From the NCBI RefSeq assembly GCF_026212465.1, contig NC_080058.1:22940109-23004108 (forward strand): a stretch of 64,000 nt of DNA, given 5' to 3'. A program made the position numbers and the translations under genes. The notes under the pieces were generated by a model that was not told the origin of the DNA, searched no databases, and saw only the letters and a program-made list of their open reading frames with translations. The DNA is from Amaranthus tricolor. Its lineage: Eukaryota; Streptophyta; Magnoliopsida; Caryophyllales; Amaranthaceae. Shown here in pieces: positions 1-10,653 of the stretch. Within the stretch, counting starts at the first letter, position 1; each line of letters opens with the position of its first letter.

Positions 1-543
1 ATCAATGATCCTTGTTCATTCTTCATCGTTCATTCTTCATTGACCATTGATCCTTGTTCATTCTTAATCGTTCATTTATTATTGATCATTTATCCTTGTT
101 CATTCTTCATCGTTCATTCTTTATTGACCATTGATCCTTGTTCATTCTTCATCGTTCATTCTTCATTAATCATTAATCCTTGTTCATTCTTCATCGTTCA
201 TTCTTTATTGATCATTGATCCTTGTTCATTCTTCATCGTTCATTCTTCAATGATCTTTGATCCTTGTTCATTCCTCATCGTGTATTCTTCATTGATCATT
301 GATCCTTGTTCATTCTTACTCGTTCATTCTTCATTGATCATTCATCCTTGTTCTTTCTTCATCGTTCATTCTTCAATGATCATTGATCCTTGTGCATTCT
401 TCATCGTTCATTCTTCAATGATCAATCATCCTTGTACATTCTTCATCGTTCATTCTTCAATGATCATTGATCCTTGTTCATGCTTCATTGTTCATTCATC
501 ATTGATCATCGATCCTTAGTGATTCTTCATCGTTGATTCTTCA
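1..543 (+). repeat. Tail of a preceding ~3-kb HOR copy
   Basis: The window opens in the middle of an HOR unit. Positions 1-543 match 3011-3553 monomer by monomer at an offset of 3,010 bp, including the ordered variants with ATTGACC, ATCATTT, ATCATTA-ATCCTTG and ATCTTTG words. Point differences include the landmark TTAGTGATT near 516. The array therefore continues to the left of the window. Confidence 0.85.
373..386. repeat. 14-bp perfect palindrome, representative copy
   Basis: In monomers whose first word is TTCAATG and second is ATCATTG, the sequence TCAATGATCATTGA reads the same on both strands. The form recurs throughout the array. The commoner head TCATTGATCATTGA and the head TCAATGATCAATGA are exact reverse complements of each other, and both keep the TGATCA core. 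The shape would suit a dimeric DNA-binding protein, but no protein is known to me for it and binding is inference. Confidence 0.85.
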
Positions 544-791
544 ATGATCAATGATCCTTGTTCATTCTTCATCGTTCATTCTTCATTGATAATTGATCCT
601 TGTTCATTCTTCATCGTTCATTCTTCAATGATAATTGATCCTTATTCATTCTTCATCGTTCATTCTTCAATGATCATTGATCCTTGTTCATTCTTCATCG
701 TTCATTCTTCATTGAACATTCATCCTTGTTCATTCTTCATCGTTCGTTCTTCAATGATGATTGATCCTTGTTCATTCTTCATCGTTCATTC

Positions 792-833
792 TTCAATGAT
801 CATTCTTCATCGTTCATTCTTCATCGTTTATTC
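792..833 (+). repeat. Hybrid monomer with duplicated word pair (representative)
   Basis: This 42-bp unit reads TTCAATG, ATCATTC, TTCATCG, TTCATTC, TTCATCG, TTTATTC. Words 3 and 4 are missing and the pair TTCATCG-TTCATTC is present twice, so the length stays 42 bp while the internal order is scrambled. It is explained by a 14-bp deletion balanced by a 14-bp duplication in steps of the 7-bp word. It recurs at a fixed place about six monomers after most landmark monomers, for example near 2100, 3810, 10030, 31205, 42362 and 60388, so it arose before the HORs spread. Confidence 0.85.
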
Positions 834-1820
834 TTCATTGATCATTCATCCTTGTTCATTCTTCTTCATTCATTCCTCATTGATCATTGATCTTTGTTCA
901 TTCTTTATCGTTCATTCTTCATTGATCATTGATTCTTGTTCTTTCTTCATCGTTCATTCTTCATTGATCTTTGATCCTTGTTCATTCTTCATCGTTCATT
1001 CTTCATTGATCATTGATGCTTGTTCATTCTCACTCGTTGATTCTTCATTGATCATTCATCCTTGTTCATTCTTCATCGTTCATTCTTCAATGATCATTGA
1101 TCGTTGTTCATTCTTCATCGTTCATTCTTCAATGATCAATCATCCTTTTCCATTCTTCATCGTTCATTCATCAATGATCATTGATCCTTGTTCATGCTTC
1201 AACGTTCATTTTTCATTGATAATCGATCCTTGTTCCTTTTTCATCGTTGATTCTTCAATGATCAATGATCCTTTTTCATTCTTCATCGTTCATTCTTCAA
1301 TGATCAATGATCCTCGTTCATTCTTCATCATTCATTCTTCATTGATCATTGATCCTTGTTCATTCTTCATCCTTCATTCATTATTGATCATTTATCCTTG
1401 TTCATTCTTCATCGTTCATTCTTTATTGACCATTGATCCTTGTTCATTCTTCATCGTTCATTCTTCATTAATCATTAATCCTTGTTCATTCTTCATCGTT
1501 CATTCTTTATTGATCATTGATCCTTGTTCATTCTTCATCGTTCATTCTTCAATGATCTTTGATCCTTGTTCATTCCTCATCGTTCATTCTTCATTGATCA
1601 TTGATCCTTGTTCATTCTTACTCGTTCATTCTTCATTGATCATTCATCATTGTTCTTTCTTCATCGTTCATTCTTCAATGATCATTGATCCTTGTGCATT
1701 CTTCATCGTTCATTCTTCAATGATCAATCATCCTTGTACATTCTTCATCGTTCATTCTTCAATGATCATTGATCCTTGTTCATGCTTCATTGTTCATTCA
1801 TCATTGATCATCGATCCTTG

Positions 1821-1841
1821 GTGATTCTTCATCGTTGATTC
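1821..1841 (+). repeat. Landmark monomer marking HOR block starts (representative)
   Basis: Words 4 to 6 here are GTGATTC, TTCATCG, TTGATTC instead of the consensus TTCATTC, TTCATCG, TTCATTC. The next monomer starts TTCAATG ATCAATG. This combination occurs 33 times and is a clean ruler for HOR blocks. GTGATTC puts a TGA into the otherwise open forward frame, which is why so many open frames end and restart here. The first copy, at about 516, has TTAGTGATT instead of TTGGTGATT. Confidence 0.9.
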
Positions 1842-3553
1842 TTCAATGATCAATGATCCTTGTTCATTCTTCATCGTTCATTCTTCATTGATAATTGATC
1901 CTTGTTCATTCTTCATCGTTCATTCTTCAATGATAATTGATACTTATTCATTCTTCATCGTTCATTCTTCAATGATCATTGATCCTTGTTCATTCTTCAT
2001 CGTTCATTCTTCATTGAACATTCATCCTTGTTCATTCTTCATCGTTCATTCTTCAATGATGATTGATCCTTGTTCATTCTTCATCGTTCATTCTTCAATG
2101 ATCATTCTTCATCGTTCATTCTTCATCGTTTATTCTTCATTGATCATTCATCCTTGTTCATTCTTCTTCATTCATTCCTCATTGATCATTGATCTTTGTT
2201 CATTCTTTATCGTTCATTCTTCATTGATCATTGATTCTTGTTCTTTCTTCATCGTTCATTCTTCATTGATCTTTGATCCTTGTTCATTCTTCATCGTTCA
2301 TTCTTCATTGATCATTGATCCTTGTTCATTCTTCATCGTTCATTCTTCTTTGATCATTCATCCTTGTTCATTCTTCATCGTTTATTCTTCATTGATCATT
2401 GATCCTTGTTCATTCTTCATTGTTCATTCTTCAAAGATCATTGATCCTTGTTCATTCTTCATCGTTCATTCTTCATTGATCATTGATCCTTGTTCATTCT
2501 TCATCGTTAATTCTTCATTCATTATTGATCCTTGTTCATTTTTCATCGTTCATTCTTCATTGATCATTGATCCTTGTTCATTCTTCATCGTTCATTCCTT
2601 ATTGATCATTGATCCTTGTTCGTTATTCATCGTTCATTCTTCAATGATCATTGATCCTTGTTCATTTTTCATCGTTCATTCTTCATTGATCATTGATCCT
2701 TGTTCATTCTTCATCGTTCATTCTTCATTGATCATTGATCCTAGGTCATTCTTCATCGTTCATTCGTCATTGATCATTGATCCTTGTTCATTTTTCATCG
2801 TTCATTCTTCATTGATCATTGATCCTTGTTCATTCTTCATCGTTCATTCCTCATTGATCATTGATCCTTGATCGTTCTTCATCGTTCATTCTTCAAAGAT
2901 CATTGATCCTTGTTCATTCTTCATTGATCATTGATCCTTGTTCATGCTTCTTCGTTCATTCTTCATCGATGATCGATCCTTGTTCATTCTTCATCGTTCA
3001 TTCTTCAATGATCAATGATCCTTGTTCATTCTTCATCGTTCATTCTTCATTGACCATTGATCCTTGTTCATTCTTAATCGTTCATTCATTATTGATCATT
3101 TATCCTTGTTCATTCTTCATCGTTCATTCTTTATTGACCATTGATCCTTGTTCATTCTTCATCGTTCATTCTTCATTAATCATTAATCCTTGTTCATTCT
3201 TCATCGTTCATTCTTTATTGATCATTGATCCTTGTTCATTCTTCATCGTTCATTCTTCAATGATCTTTGATCCTTGTTCATTCCTCATCGTTCATTCTTC
3301 ATTGATCATTGATCCTTGTTCATTCTTACTCGTTCATTCTTCATTGATCATTCATCCTTGTTCTTTCTTCATCGTTCATTCTTCAATGATCATTGATCGT
3401 TGTGCATTCTTCATCGTTCATTCTTCAATGATCAATCATCCTTGTACATTCTTCATCGTTCATTCTTCAATGATCATTGATCCTTGTTCATGCTTCATTG
3501 TTCATTCATCATTGATCATCGATCCTTGGTGATTCTTCATCGTTGATTCTTCA

Positions 3554-6535
3554 ATGATCAATGATCCTTGTTCATTCTTCATCGTTCATTCTTCATTGAT
3601 AATTGATCCTTGTTCATTCTTCATCGTTCATTCTTCAATGATAATTGATCCTTATTCATTCTTCATCGTTCATTCTTCAATGATCATTGATCCTTGTTCA
3701 TTCTTCATCGTTCATTCTTCATTGAACATTCATCCTTGTTCATTCTTCATCGTTCATTCTTCAATGATGATTGATCCTTGTTCATTCTTCATCGTTCATT
3801 CTTCAATGATCATTCTTCATCGTTCATTCTTCATCGTTTATTCTTCATTGATCATTCATCCTTGTTCATTCTTCTTCATTCATTCCTCATTGATCATTGA
3901 TCTTTGTTCATTCTTTATCGTTCATTCTTCATTGATCATTGATTCTTGTTCTTTCTTCATCGTTCATTCTTCATTGATCTTTGATCCTTGTTCATTCTTC
4001 ATCGTTCATTCTTCATTGATCATTGATGCTTGTTCATTCTGACTCGTTGATTCTTCATTGATCATTCATCCTTGTTCATTCTTCATCGTTCATTCTTCAA
4101 TGATCATTGATCGTTGTTTATTCTTCATCGTTCATTCTTCAATGATCAATCATCCTTTTCCATTCTTCATCGTTCATTCATCAATGATCATTGATCCTTG
4201 TTCATGCTTCAACGTTCATTTTTCATTGATAATCAATCCTTGTTCCTTCTTCATCGTTGATTCTTCAATGATCAATGATCCTTTTTCATTCTTCATCGTT
4301 CATTCTTCAATGATCAATGATCCTCGTTCATTCTTCATCATTCATTCTTCATTGATCATTGATCCTTGTTCATTCTTCATCCTTCATTCATTATTGATCA
4401 TTTATCCTTGTTCATTCTTCATCGTTCATTCTTTATTGACCATTGATCCTTGTTCATTCTTCATCGTTCATTCTTTATTGATCATTGATCCTTGTTCATT
4501 CTTCATCGTTCATTCTTCAATGATCTTTGATCCTTGTTCATTCCTCATCGTTCATTCTTCATTGATCATTGATCCTTGTTCATTCTTACTCGTTCATTCT
4601 TCATTGATCATTCATCCTTGTTCTTTCTTCATCGTTCATTCTTCAATGATCATTGATCCTTGTGCATTCTTCATCGTTCATTCTTCAATGATCAATCATC
4701 CTTGTACATTCTTCATCGTTCATTCTTCAATGATCATTGATCCTTGTTCATGCTTCATTGTTCATTGATCATTGATCATCGATCCTTGGTGATTCTTCAT
4801 CGTTGATTCTTCAATGATCAATGATCCTTGTTCATTCTTCATCGTTCATTCTTCATTGATAATTGATCCTTGTTCATTCTTCATCGTTCATTCTTCAATG
4901 ATAATTGATCCTTATTCATTCTTCATCGTTCATTCTTCAATGATCATTGATCCTTGTTCATTCTTCATCGTTCATTCTTCATTGAACATTCATCCTTGTT
5001 CATTCTTCATCGTTCATTCTTCAATGATGATTGATCCTTGTTCATTCTTCATCGTTCATTCTTCAATGATCATTCTTCATCGTTCATTCTTCATCGTTTA
5101 TTCTTCATTGATCATTCATCCTTGTTCATTCTTCTTCATTCATTCCTCATTGATCATTGATCTTTGTTCATTCTTTATCGTTCATTCTTCATTGATCATT
5201 GATTCTTGTTCTTTCTTCATCGTTCATTCTTCATTGATCTTTGATCCTTGTTCATTCTTCATCGTTCATTCTTCATTGATCATTGATCCTTGTTCATTCT
5301 TCATCGTTCATTCTTCTTTGATCATTCATCCTTGTTCATTCTTCATCGTTTATTCTTCATTGATCATTGATCCTTGTTCATTCTTCATTGTTCATTCTTC
5401 AAAGATCATTGATCCTTGTTCATTCTTCATCGTTCATTCTTCATTGATCATTGATCCTTGTTCATTCTTCATCGTTAATTCTTCATTCATTATTGATCCT
5501 TGTTCATTTTTCATCGTTCATTCTTCATTGATCATTGATCCTTGTTCATTCTTCATCGTTCATTCCTTATTGATCATTGATCCTTGTTCGTTATTCATCG
5601 TTCATTCTTCAATGATCATTGATCCTTGTTCATTTTTCATCGTTCATTCTTCATTGATCATTGATGCTTGTTCATTCTTCATCGTTCATTCTTCATTGAT
5701 CATTGATCCTAGGTCATTCTTCATCGTTCATTCGTCATTGATCATTGATCCTTGTTCATTTTTCATCGTTCATTCTTCATTGATCATTGATCCTTGTTCA
5801 TTCTTCATCGTTCATTCCTCATTGATCATTGATCCTTGATCGTTCTTCATCGTTCATTCTTCAAAGATCATTGATCCTTGTTCATTCTTCATGGTTCATT
5901 CTTCATTGATCATTGATCCTTGTTCATGCTTCTTCGTTCATTCTTCATCGATGATCGATCCTTGTTCATTCTTCATCGTTCATTCTTCAATGATCAATGA
6001 TCCTTGTTCATTCTTCATCGTTCATTCTTCATTGACCATTGATCCTTGTTCATTCTTAATCGTTCATTCATTATTGATCATTTATCCTTGTTCATTCTTC
6101 ATCGTTCATTCTTTATTGACCATTGATCCTTGTTCATTCTTCATCGTTCATTCTTCATTAATCATTAATCCTTGTTCATTCTTCATCGTTCATTCTTTAT
6201 TGATCATTGATCCTTGTTCATTCTTCATCGTTCATTCTTCAATGATCTTTGATCCTTGTTCATTCCTCATCGTTCATTCTTCATTGATCATTGATCCTTG
6301 TTCATTCTTACTCGTTCATTCTTCATTGATCATTCATCCTTGTTCTTTCTTCATCGTTCATTCTTCAATGATCATTGATCCTTGTGCATTCTTCATCGTT
6401 CATTCTTCAATGATCAATCATCCTTGTACATTCTTCATCGTTCATTCTTCAATGATCATTGATCCTTGTTCATGCTTCATTGTTCATTCATCATTGATCA
6501 TCGATCCTTGGTGATTCTTCATCGTTGATTCTTCA
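3554..6535 (+). repeat. ~3.0-kb HOR, copy 2
   Basis: It has the same two-block order as 544-3553, with blocks 3554-4813 (1,260 bp, 30 monomers) and 4814-6535 (1,722 bp, 41 monomers). Compared with copy 1 the first block lacks one monomer (the one with ATTAATCATTAATCC, present at about 1470), and the second block keeps the 14 bp missing near 2920. Point differences include TCTGACTCG at about 4040 versus TCTCACTCG at about 1030. A third copy lies at 25492-28431. Confidence 0.85.
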
Positions 6536-9500
6536 ATGATCAATGATCCTTGTTCATTCTTCATCGTTCATTCTTCATTGATAATTGATCCTTGTTCATT
6601 CTTCATCGTTCATTCTTCAATGATAATTGATCCTTATTCATTCTTCATCGTTCATTCTTCAATGATCATTGATCCTTGTTCATTCTTCATCGTTCATTCT
6701 TCATTGAACATTCATCCTTGTTCATTCTTCATCGTTCATTCTTCAATGATGATTGATCCTTGTTCATTCTTCATCGTTCATTCTTCAATGATCATTCTTC
6801 ATCGTTCATTCTTCATCGTTTATTCTTCATTGATCATTCATCCTTGTTCATTCTTCTTCATTCATTCCTCATTGATCATTGATCTTTGTTCATTCTTTAT
6901 CGTTCATTCTTCATTGATCATTGATTCTTGTTCTTTCTTCATCGTTCATTCTTCATTGATCTTTGATCCTTGTTCATTCTTCATCGTTCATTCTTCATTG
7001 ATCATTGATGCTTGTTCATTCTCACTCGTTGATTCTTCATTGATCATTCATCCTTGTTCATTCTTCATCGTTCATTCTTTAATGATCATTGATCGTTGTT
7101 CATTCTTCATCGTTCATTCTTCAATGATCAATCATCCTTTTCCATTCTTCATCGTTCATTCATCAATGATCATTGATCCTTGTTCATGCTTCAACGTTCA
7201 TTTTTCATTGATAATCGATCCTTGTTCCTTCTTCATCGTTGATTCTTCAATGATCAATGATCCTTTTTCATTCTTCATCGTTCATTCTTCAATGATCAAT
7301 GATCCTCGTTCATTCTTCATCATTCATTCTTCATTGATCATTGATCCTTGTTCATTCTTCATCCTTCATTCATTATTGATCATTTATCCTTGTTCATTCT
7401 TCATCGTTCATTCTTTATTGATCATTGATCCTTGTTCATTCTTCATCGTTCATTCTTCAATGATGATTGATCCTTGTTCATTCTTCATCGTTCATTCTTC
7501 AATGATCATTGATCCTTGTTCATTCTTCATCGTTCATTCTTCAATGATCATTGATCCTTGTTCATTCTTCATCGTTCATTTTTCATTGATCATTGATCCT
7601 TGTTCATTCTTCATCGTTCATTTTTCATTGATCATTGATCCTTGTTCATTCTTCATCGTTCATTCTTCTTTGATCATTCATCCTTGTTCATTCTTCATCG
7701 TTTATTCTTCATTGATCATTGATCCTTGTTCATTCTTCATTGTTCATTCTTCAAAGATCATTAATCCTTGTTCATTCTTCATCGTTCATTCTTCATTGAT
7801 CATTGATCCTTGTTCATTCTTCATCGTTAATTCTTCATTCATTATTGATCCTTGTTCATTTTTCATCGTTCATTCTTCATTGATCATTGATCCTTGTTCA
7901 TTCTTCATCGTTCATTCTTCATTGATCATTGATCCTTGTTCATTCTTCATCCTTCATTCTTCATTGATCATTGATCCTTGTTCATTTTTCATCGTTCATT
8001 CTTCATTGATCATTCATCCTTGTTCATTCTTCTTCATTTATTCCTCATTAATCATTGATCCTTGTTCGTTCTTCACCATTCATTCGTCAATGATCATTGA
8101 TCCTTGTTCATTTTTCATCGTTCATTCTTCATTGATCATTGATCCTTGTTCATTCTTCATCGTTCATTCTTCATTGATCATTGACCCTTGTTCATTCTTC
8201 ATCGTTCATTCTTCAATGATCATTAATCCTTGTTCATTCTTCATCGTTCATTCTTCATTGATCATTGACCCTTGTTCATTCTTCATCGTTCATTCTTCAA
8301 TGATCATTAATCCTTGTTCATTCTTCATCGTTCATTCTTCATTGATCATTGATCCTTGTTCATTCTTCATCATTCATTCGTCATTGATCATTGATCCTTG
8401 TTCATTTTTCATCGTTTATTCTTCATTGATCATTGATCCTTGTTCATTCTTCATCGTTCATTCATCATTGATCATTGATCCTTGATCGTTCTTCATGGTT
8501 CATTCTTCATTGATCATTGATTTTTGTTCATTTTTCATCGTTCATTCTTCATTGATCATTGATCCTTGTTCATTCTTCATCGTTCATTCTTCATTGATCA
8601 TTGATACTTGTTCATTCTTCATCGTTCATTCTTCATTGATCATTGATCCTTGTTCATTCTTCATTCATCATCGTTCATTCATTAGTGATCATTTGTCCTT
8701 GTTCATTCTCATCGTTCTTTCTTCATTGATCATTGATCCTTGTTCATTCTTCATCGTTCATTCTTCAATGATCATTGATCCTTGTTCATTCTTCATCGTT
8801 CATTCTTCAATGATCATAGATCCTTGTTCATTCTTCATCGTTTATTCTTCGTTGAACATTCATCCTTGTTCATTCTTCATCGTTCATTCTTCTTTGATCA
8901 TTCATCCTTCTTCATTCTTCATCGTTCATTATTCATTGATCATTGATCCTTGTTCATTCTTCATCGTTCATTCCTCATTGATCATTGATCCTTGTTCGTT
9001 CTTCATCGTTCATTCTTCAATGATCATTGATCCTTGTTCATTTTTCATCGTTCATTCTTCATTGATCATTGATCCTTGTTCATTCTTCATCGTTCATTCT
9101 TCATTGATCATTGATCCTAGGTCATTCTTCATCGTTCATTCGTCATTGATCATTGATCCTTGTTCATTTTTCATCGTTCATTCCTCATTGATCATTGATC
9201 CTTGATCGTTCTTCATCGTTTATTCTTCAAAGATCATTGATCCTTGTTCATTCTTCATGGTTCATTCTACATTGATCATTGATCCTTGTTCATGCTTCTT
9301 CGTTCATTCTTCATCGATGATCGATCCTTGTTCATTCTTCATCGTTCATTCTTCAATGATCAATGATCCTTGTTCATTCTTCGTCGTTCATTCTTCATTG
9401 ACCATTGATCCTTGTTCATTCTTAATCGTTCATTCTTCATTGATCATTAATCCTTGTTCATTCTTCATCGTTCATTCTTTATTGATCATTGATCCTTGTT

Positions 9501-9817
9501 CATTCTTCATCGTTCATTCTTCACTGATCTTTGATCGTTGTTCATTCTTCATCGTTCATTCTTCATTGATCATTGATCCTTGTTCATTCTTACTCGTTCA
9601 TTCTTCATTGATCATTCATCCTTGTTCATTCTTCATCGTTCATTCTTCAATGATCATTGATCCTTGTGCAATCTTCATCGTTCATTCGTCAATAATCAAT
9701 CAACCTTGTACATTCTTCATCGTTCATTCTTCAATGATCATTGATCCTTGTTCACGCTTCATCGTTCATTCATCATTGATCATCGATCCTTGGTGATTCT
9801 TCATCGTTGATTCTTCA
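6536..9817 (+). repeat. 3,282-bp HOR block
   Basis: The interval is 78 monomers plus 6 bp. The 6 bp is accounted for by one extra 7-bp word (ATCATCG at 8667) and a one-base deletion at about 8709, where TTCATTC is followed by TCATCG. The first part follows the order of the 544 block. It then adds a long run of near-consensus monomers (7400-8500), the 49-bp unit, and a tail with a CCTAGG variant at about 9116. The last 3.0 kb is copied at 10649-13687. Confidence 0.8.
8653..8680 (+). repeat. 49-bp monomer with an extra ATCATCG word (representative)
   Basis: After ATCCTTG the order is TTCATTC, TTCATTC, ATCATCG, TTCATTC, which is one word more than normal, followed by ATTAGTG ATCATTT. I find 16 copies, near 8660, 12490, 15100, 18450, 19829, 20620, 32990, 41874, 45073, 48272, 50967, 51226, 53166, 57701, 57960 and 59900. 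Three versions of the following text separate lineages: GTCCTTG with a one-base deletion (8.6, 12.5, 15.1, 33.0 kb), GTCCTTG without it (18.4, 19.8, 20.6 kb), and CTCCTTA (all nine copies after 41 kb). Confidence 0.88.
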
Positions 9818-10653
9818 ATGATCAATGATCCTTGTTCATTCTTGATCGTTCATTCTTCATTGAGAATTGATCCTTGTTCATTCTTCATCGTTCATTCTTC
9901 AATGATAATTGATCCTTATTCATTCTTCATCGTTCATTCTTCAATGATCATTGATCCTTGTTCATTCTTCATCGTTCATTCTTCATTGAACATTCATCCT
10001 TGTTCATTCTTCATCGTTCATTCTTCAATGATCATTCTTCATCGTTCATTCTTCATCGTTCATTCTTCATTGATCATTCAACCTTGTTCCTTCTTCTTCA
10101 TTCATTCCTCATTGATCATTGATCCTTGTTCATTCTTTATCGTTCATTCTTCATTGATCATTGATTCTTGTTCTTTCTTCATCGTTCATTCTTCATTGAT
10201 CTTTGATCCTTGTTCATTCTTCATCGTTCATTCTTCATTGATCATTGATGCTTGTTCATTCTCACTCGTTGATTCTTCATTGATCATTCATCCTTGTTCA
10301 TTCTTCATCGTTCATTCTTCAATGATCATTGATCGTTGTTCATTCTTCATCGTTCATTCTTCAATGATCAATCATCCTTTTCCATTCTTCATCGTTCATT
10401 CATCAATGATCATTGATCCTTGTTCATGCTTCAACGTTCATTTTTCATTGATAATCGATCCTTGTTCCTTCTTCATCGTTGATTCTTCAATGATCAATGA
10501 TCCTTTTTCATTCTTCATCGTTCATTCATCAATGATCATTGATCCTTGTTCATGCTTCAACGTTCATTTTTCATTGATAATCGATCCTTGTTCCTTCTTC
10601 ATCGTTGATTCTTCAATGATCAATGATCCTTTTTCATTCTTCATCGTTTATTC
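9818..10653 (+). repeat. Truncated block ending in a 126-bp tandem duplication
   Basis: The block starts like the others and is cut short. The three monomers at 10401-10526, marked by TTCATGCTTCAAC and TTCCTTCTTC, are repeated at 10527-10652 (offset exactly 126 bp, 3 x 42). Just after that the sequence jumps back to an early block position (TTTATTC at 10648), equivalent to 6820. This looks like an unequal-exchange junction. Confidence 0.85.

Larger units (their letters stand above)
544..3553 (+). repeat. ~3.0-kb HOR, copy 1
   Basis: It is made of two blocks, 544-1845 (1,302 bp, 31 monomers) and 1846-3553 (1,708 bp). The first 11 monomers of the blocks share the same order of variants, then they diverge. 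The second block is 14 bp (two words) short of 41 monomers because of a deletion near 2920, where the phrase TTCATGGTTCATTC found at 5889 is lost. This deletion breaks the forward open frame, as expected for non-coding satellite. Confidence 0.85.

Noticed and set aside
710..725. Heat-shock element (GAAnnTTC in the TTCATTGAACATTC variant)
   Set aside because: Only two correctly spaced GAA/TTC boxes occur; the next TTC is three bases away instead of two. It is a recurring point variant and there is no gene to regulate.
2740..2745. CCTAGG recurring about 12 times as a possible functional site
   Set aside because: It is a two-base variant of CCTTGT copied with one HOR segment (also near 5708, 9116, 12944, 15551, 21150, 23459, 24678, 27602, 33194, 55589, 62322). 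It is useful as a marker only.
5891..6514. Recurrent 207-residue open frame (also at 21333, 23643, 27787, 30307, 55730, 62464)
   Set aside because: Its recurrence reflects copying of one HOR segment. Its ATG comes from a CATGG variant of the CATCG word and its end is the landmark TGA; no gene signal is present.
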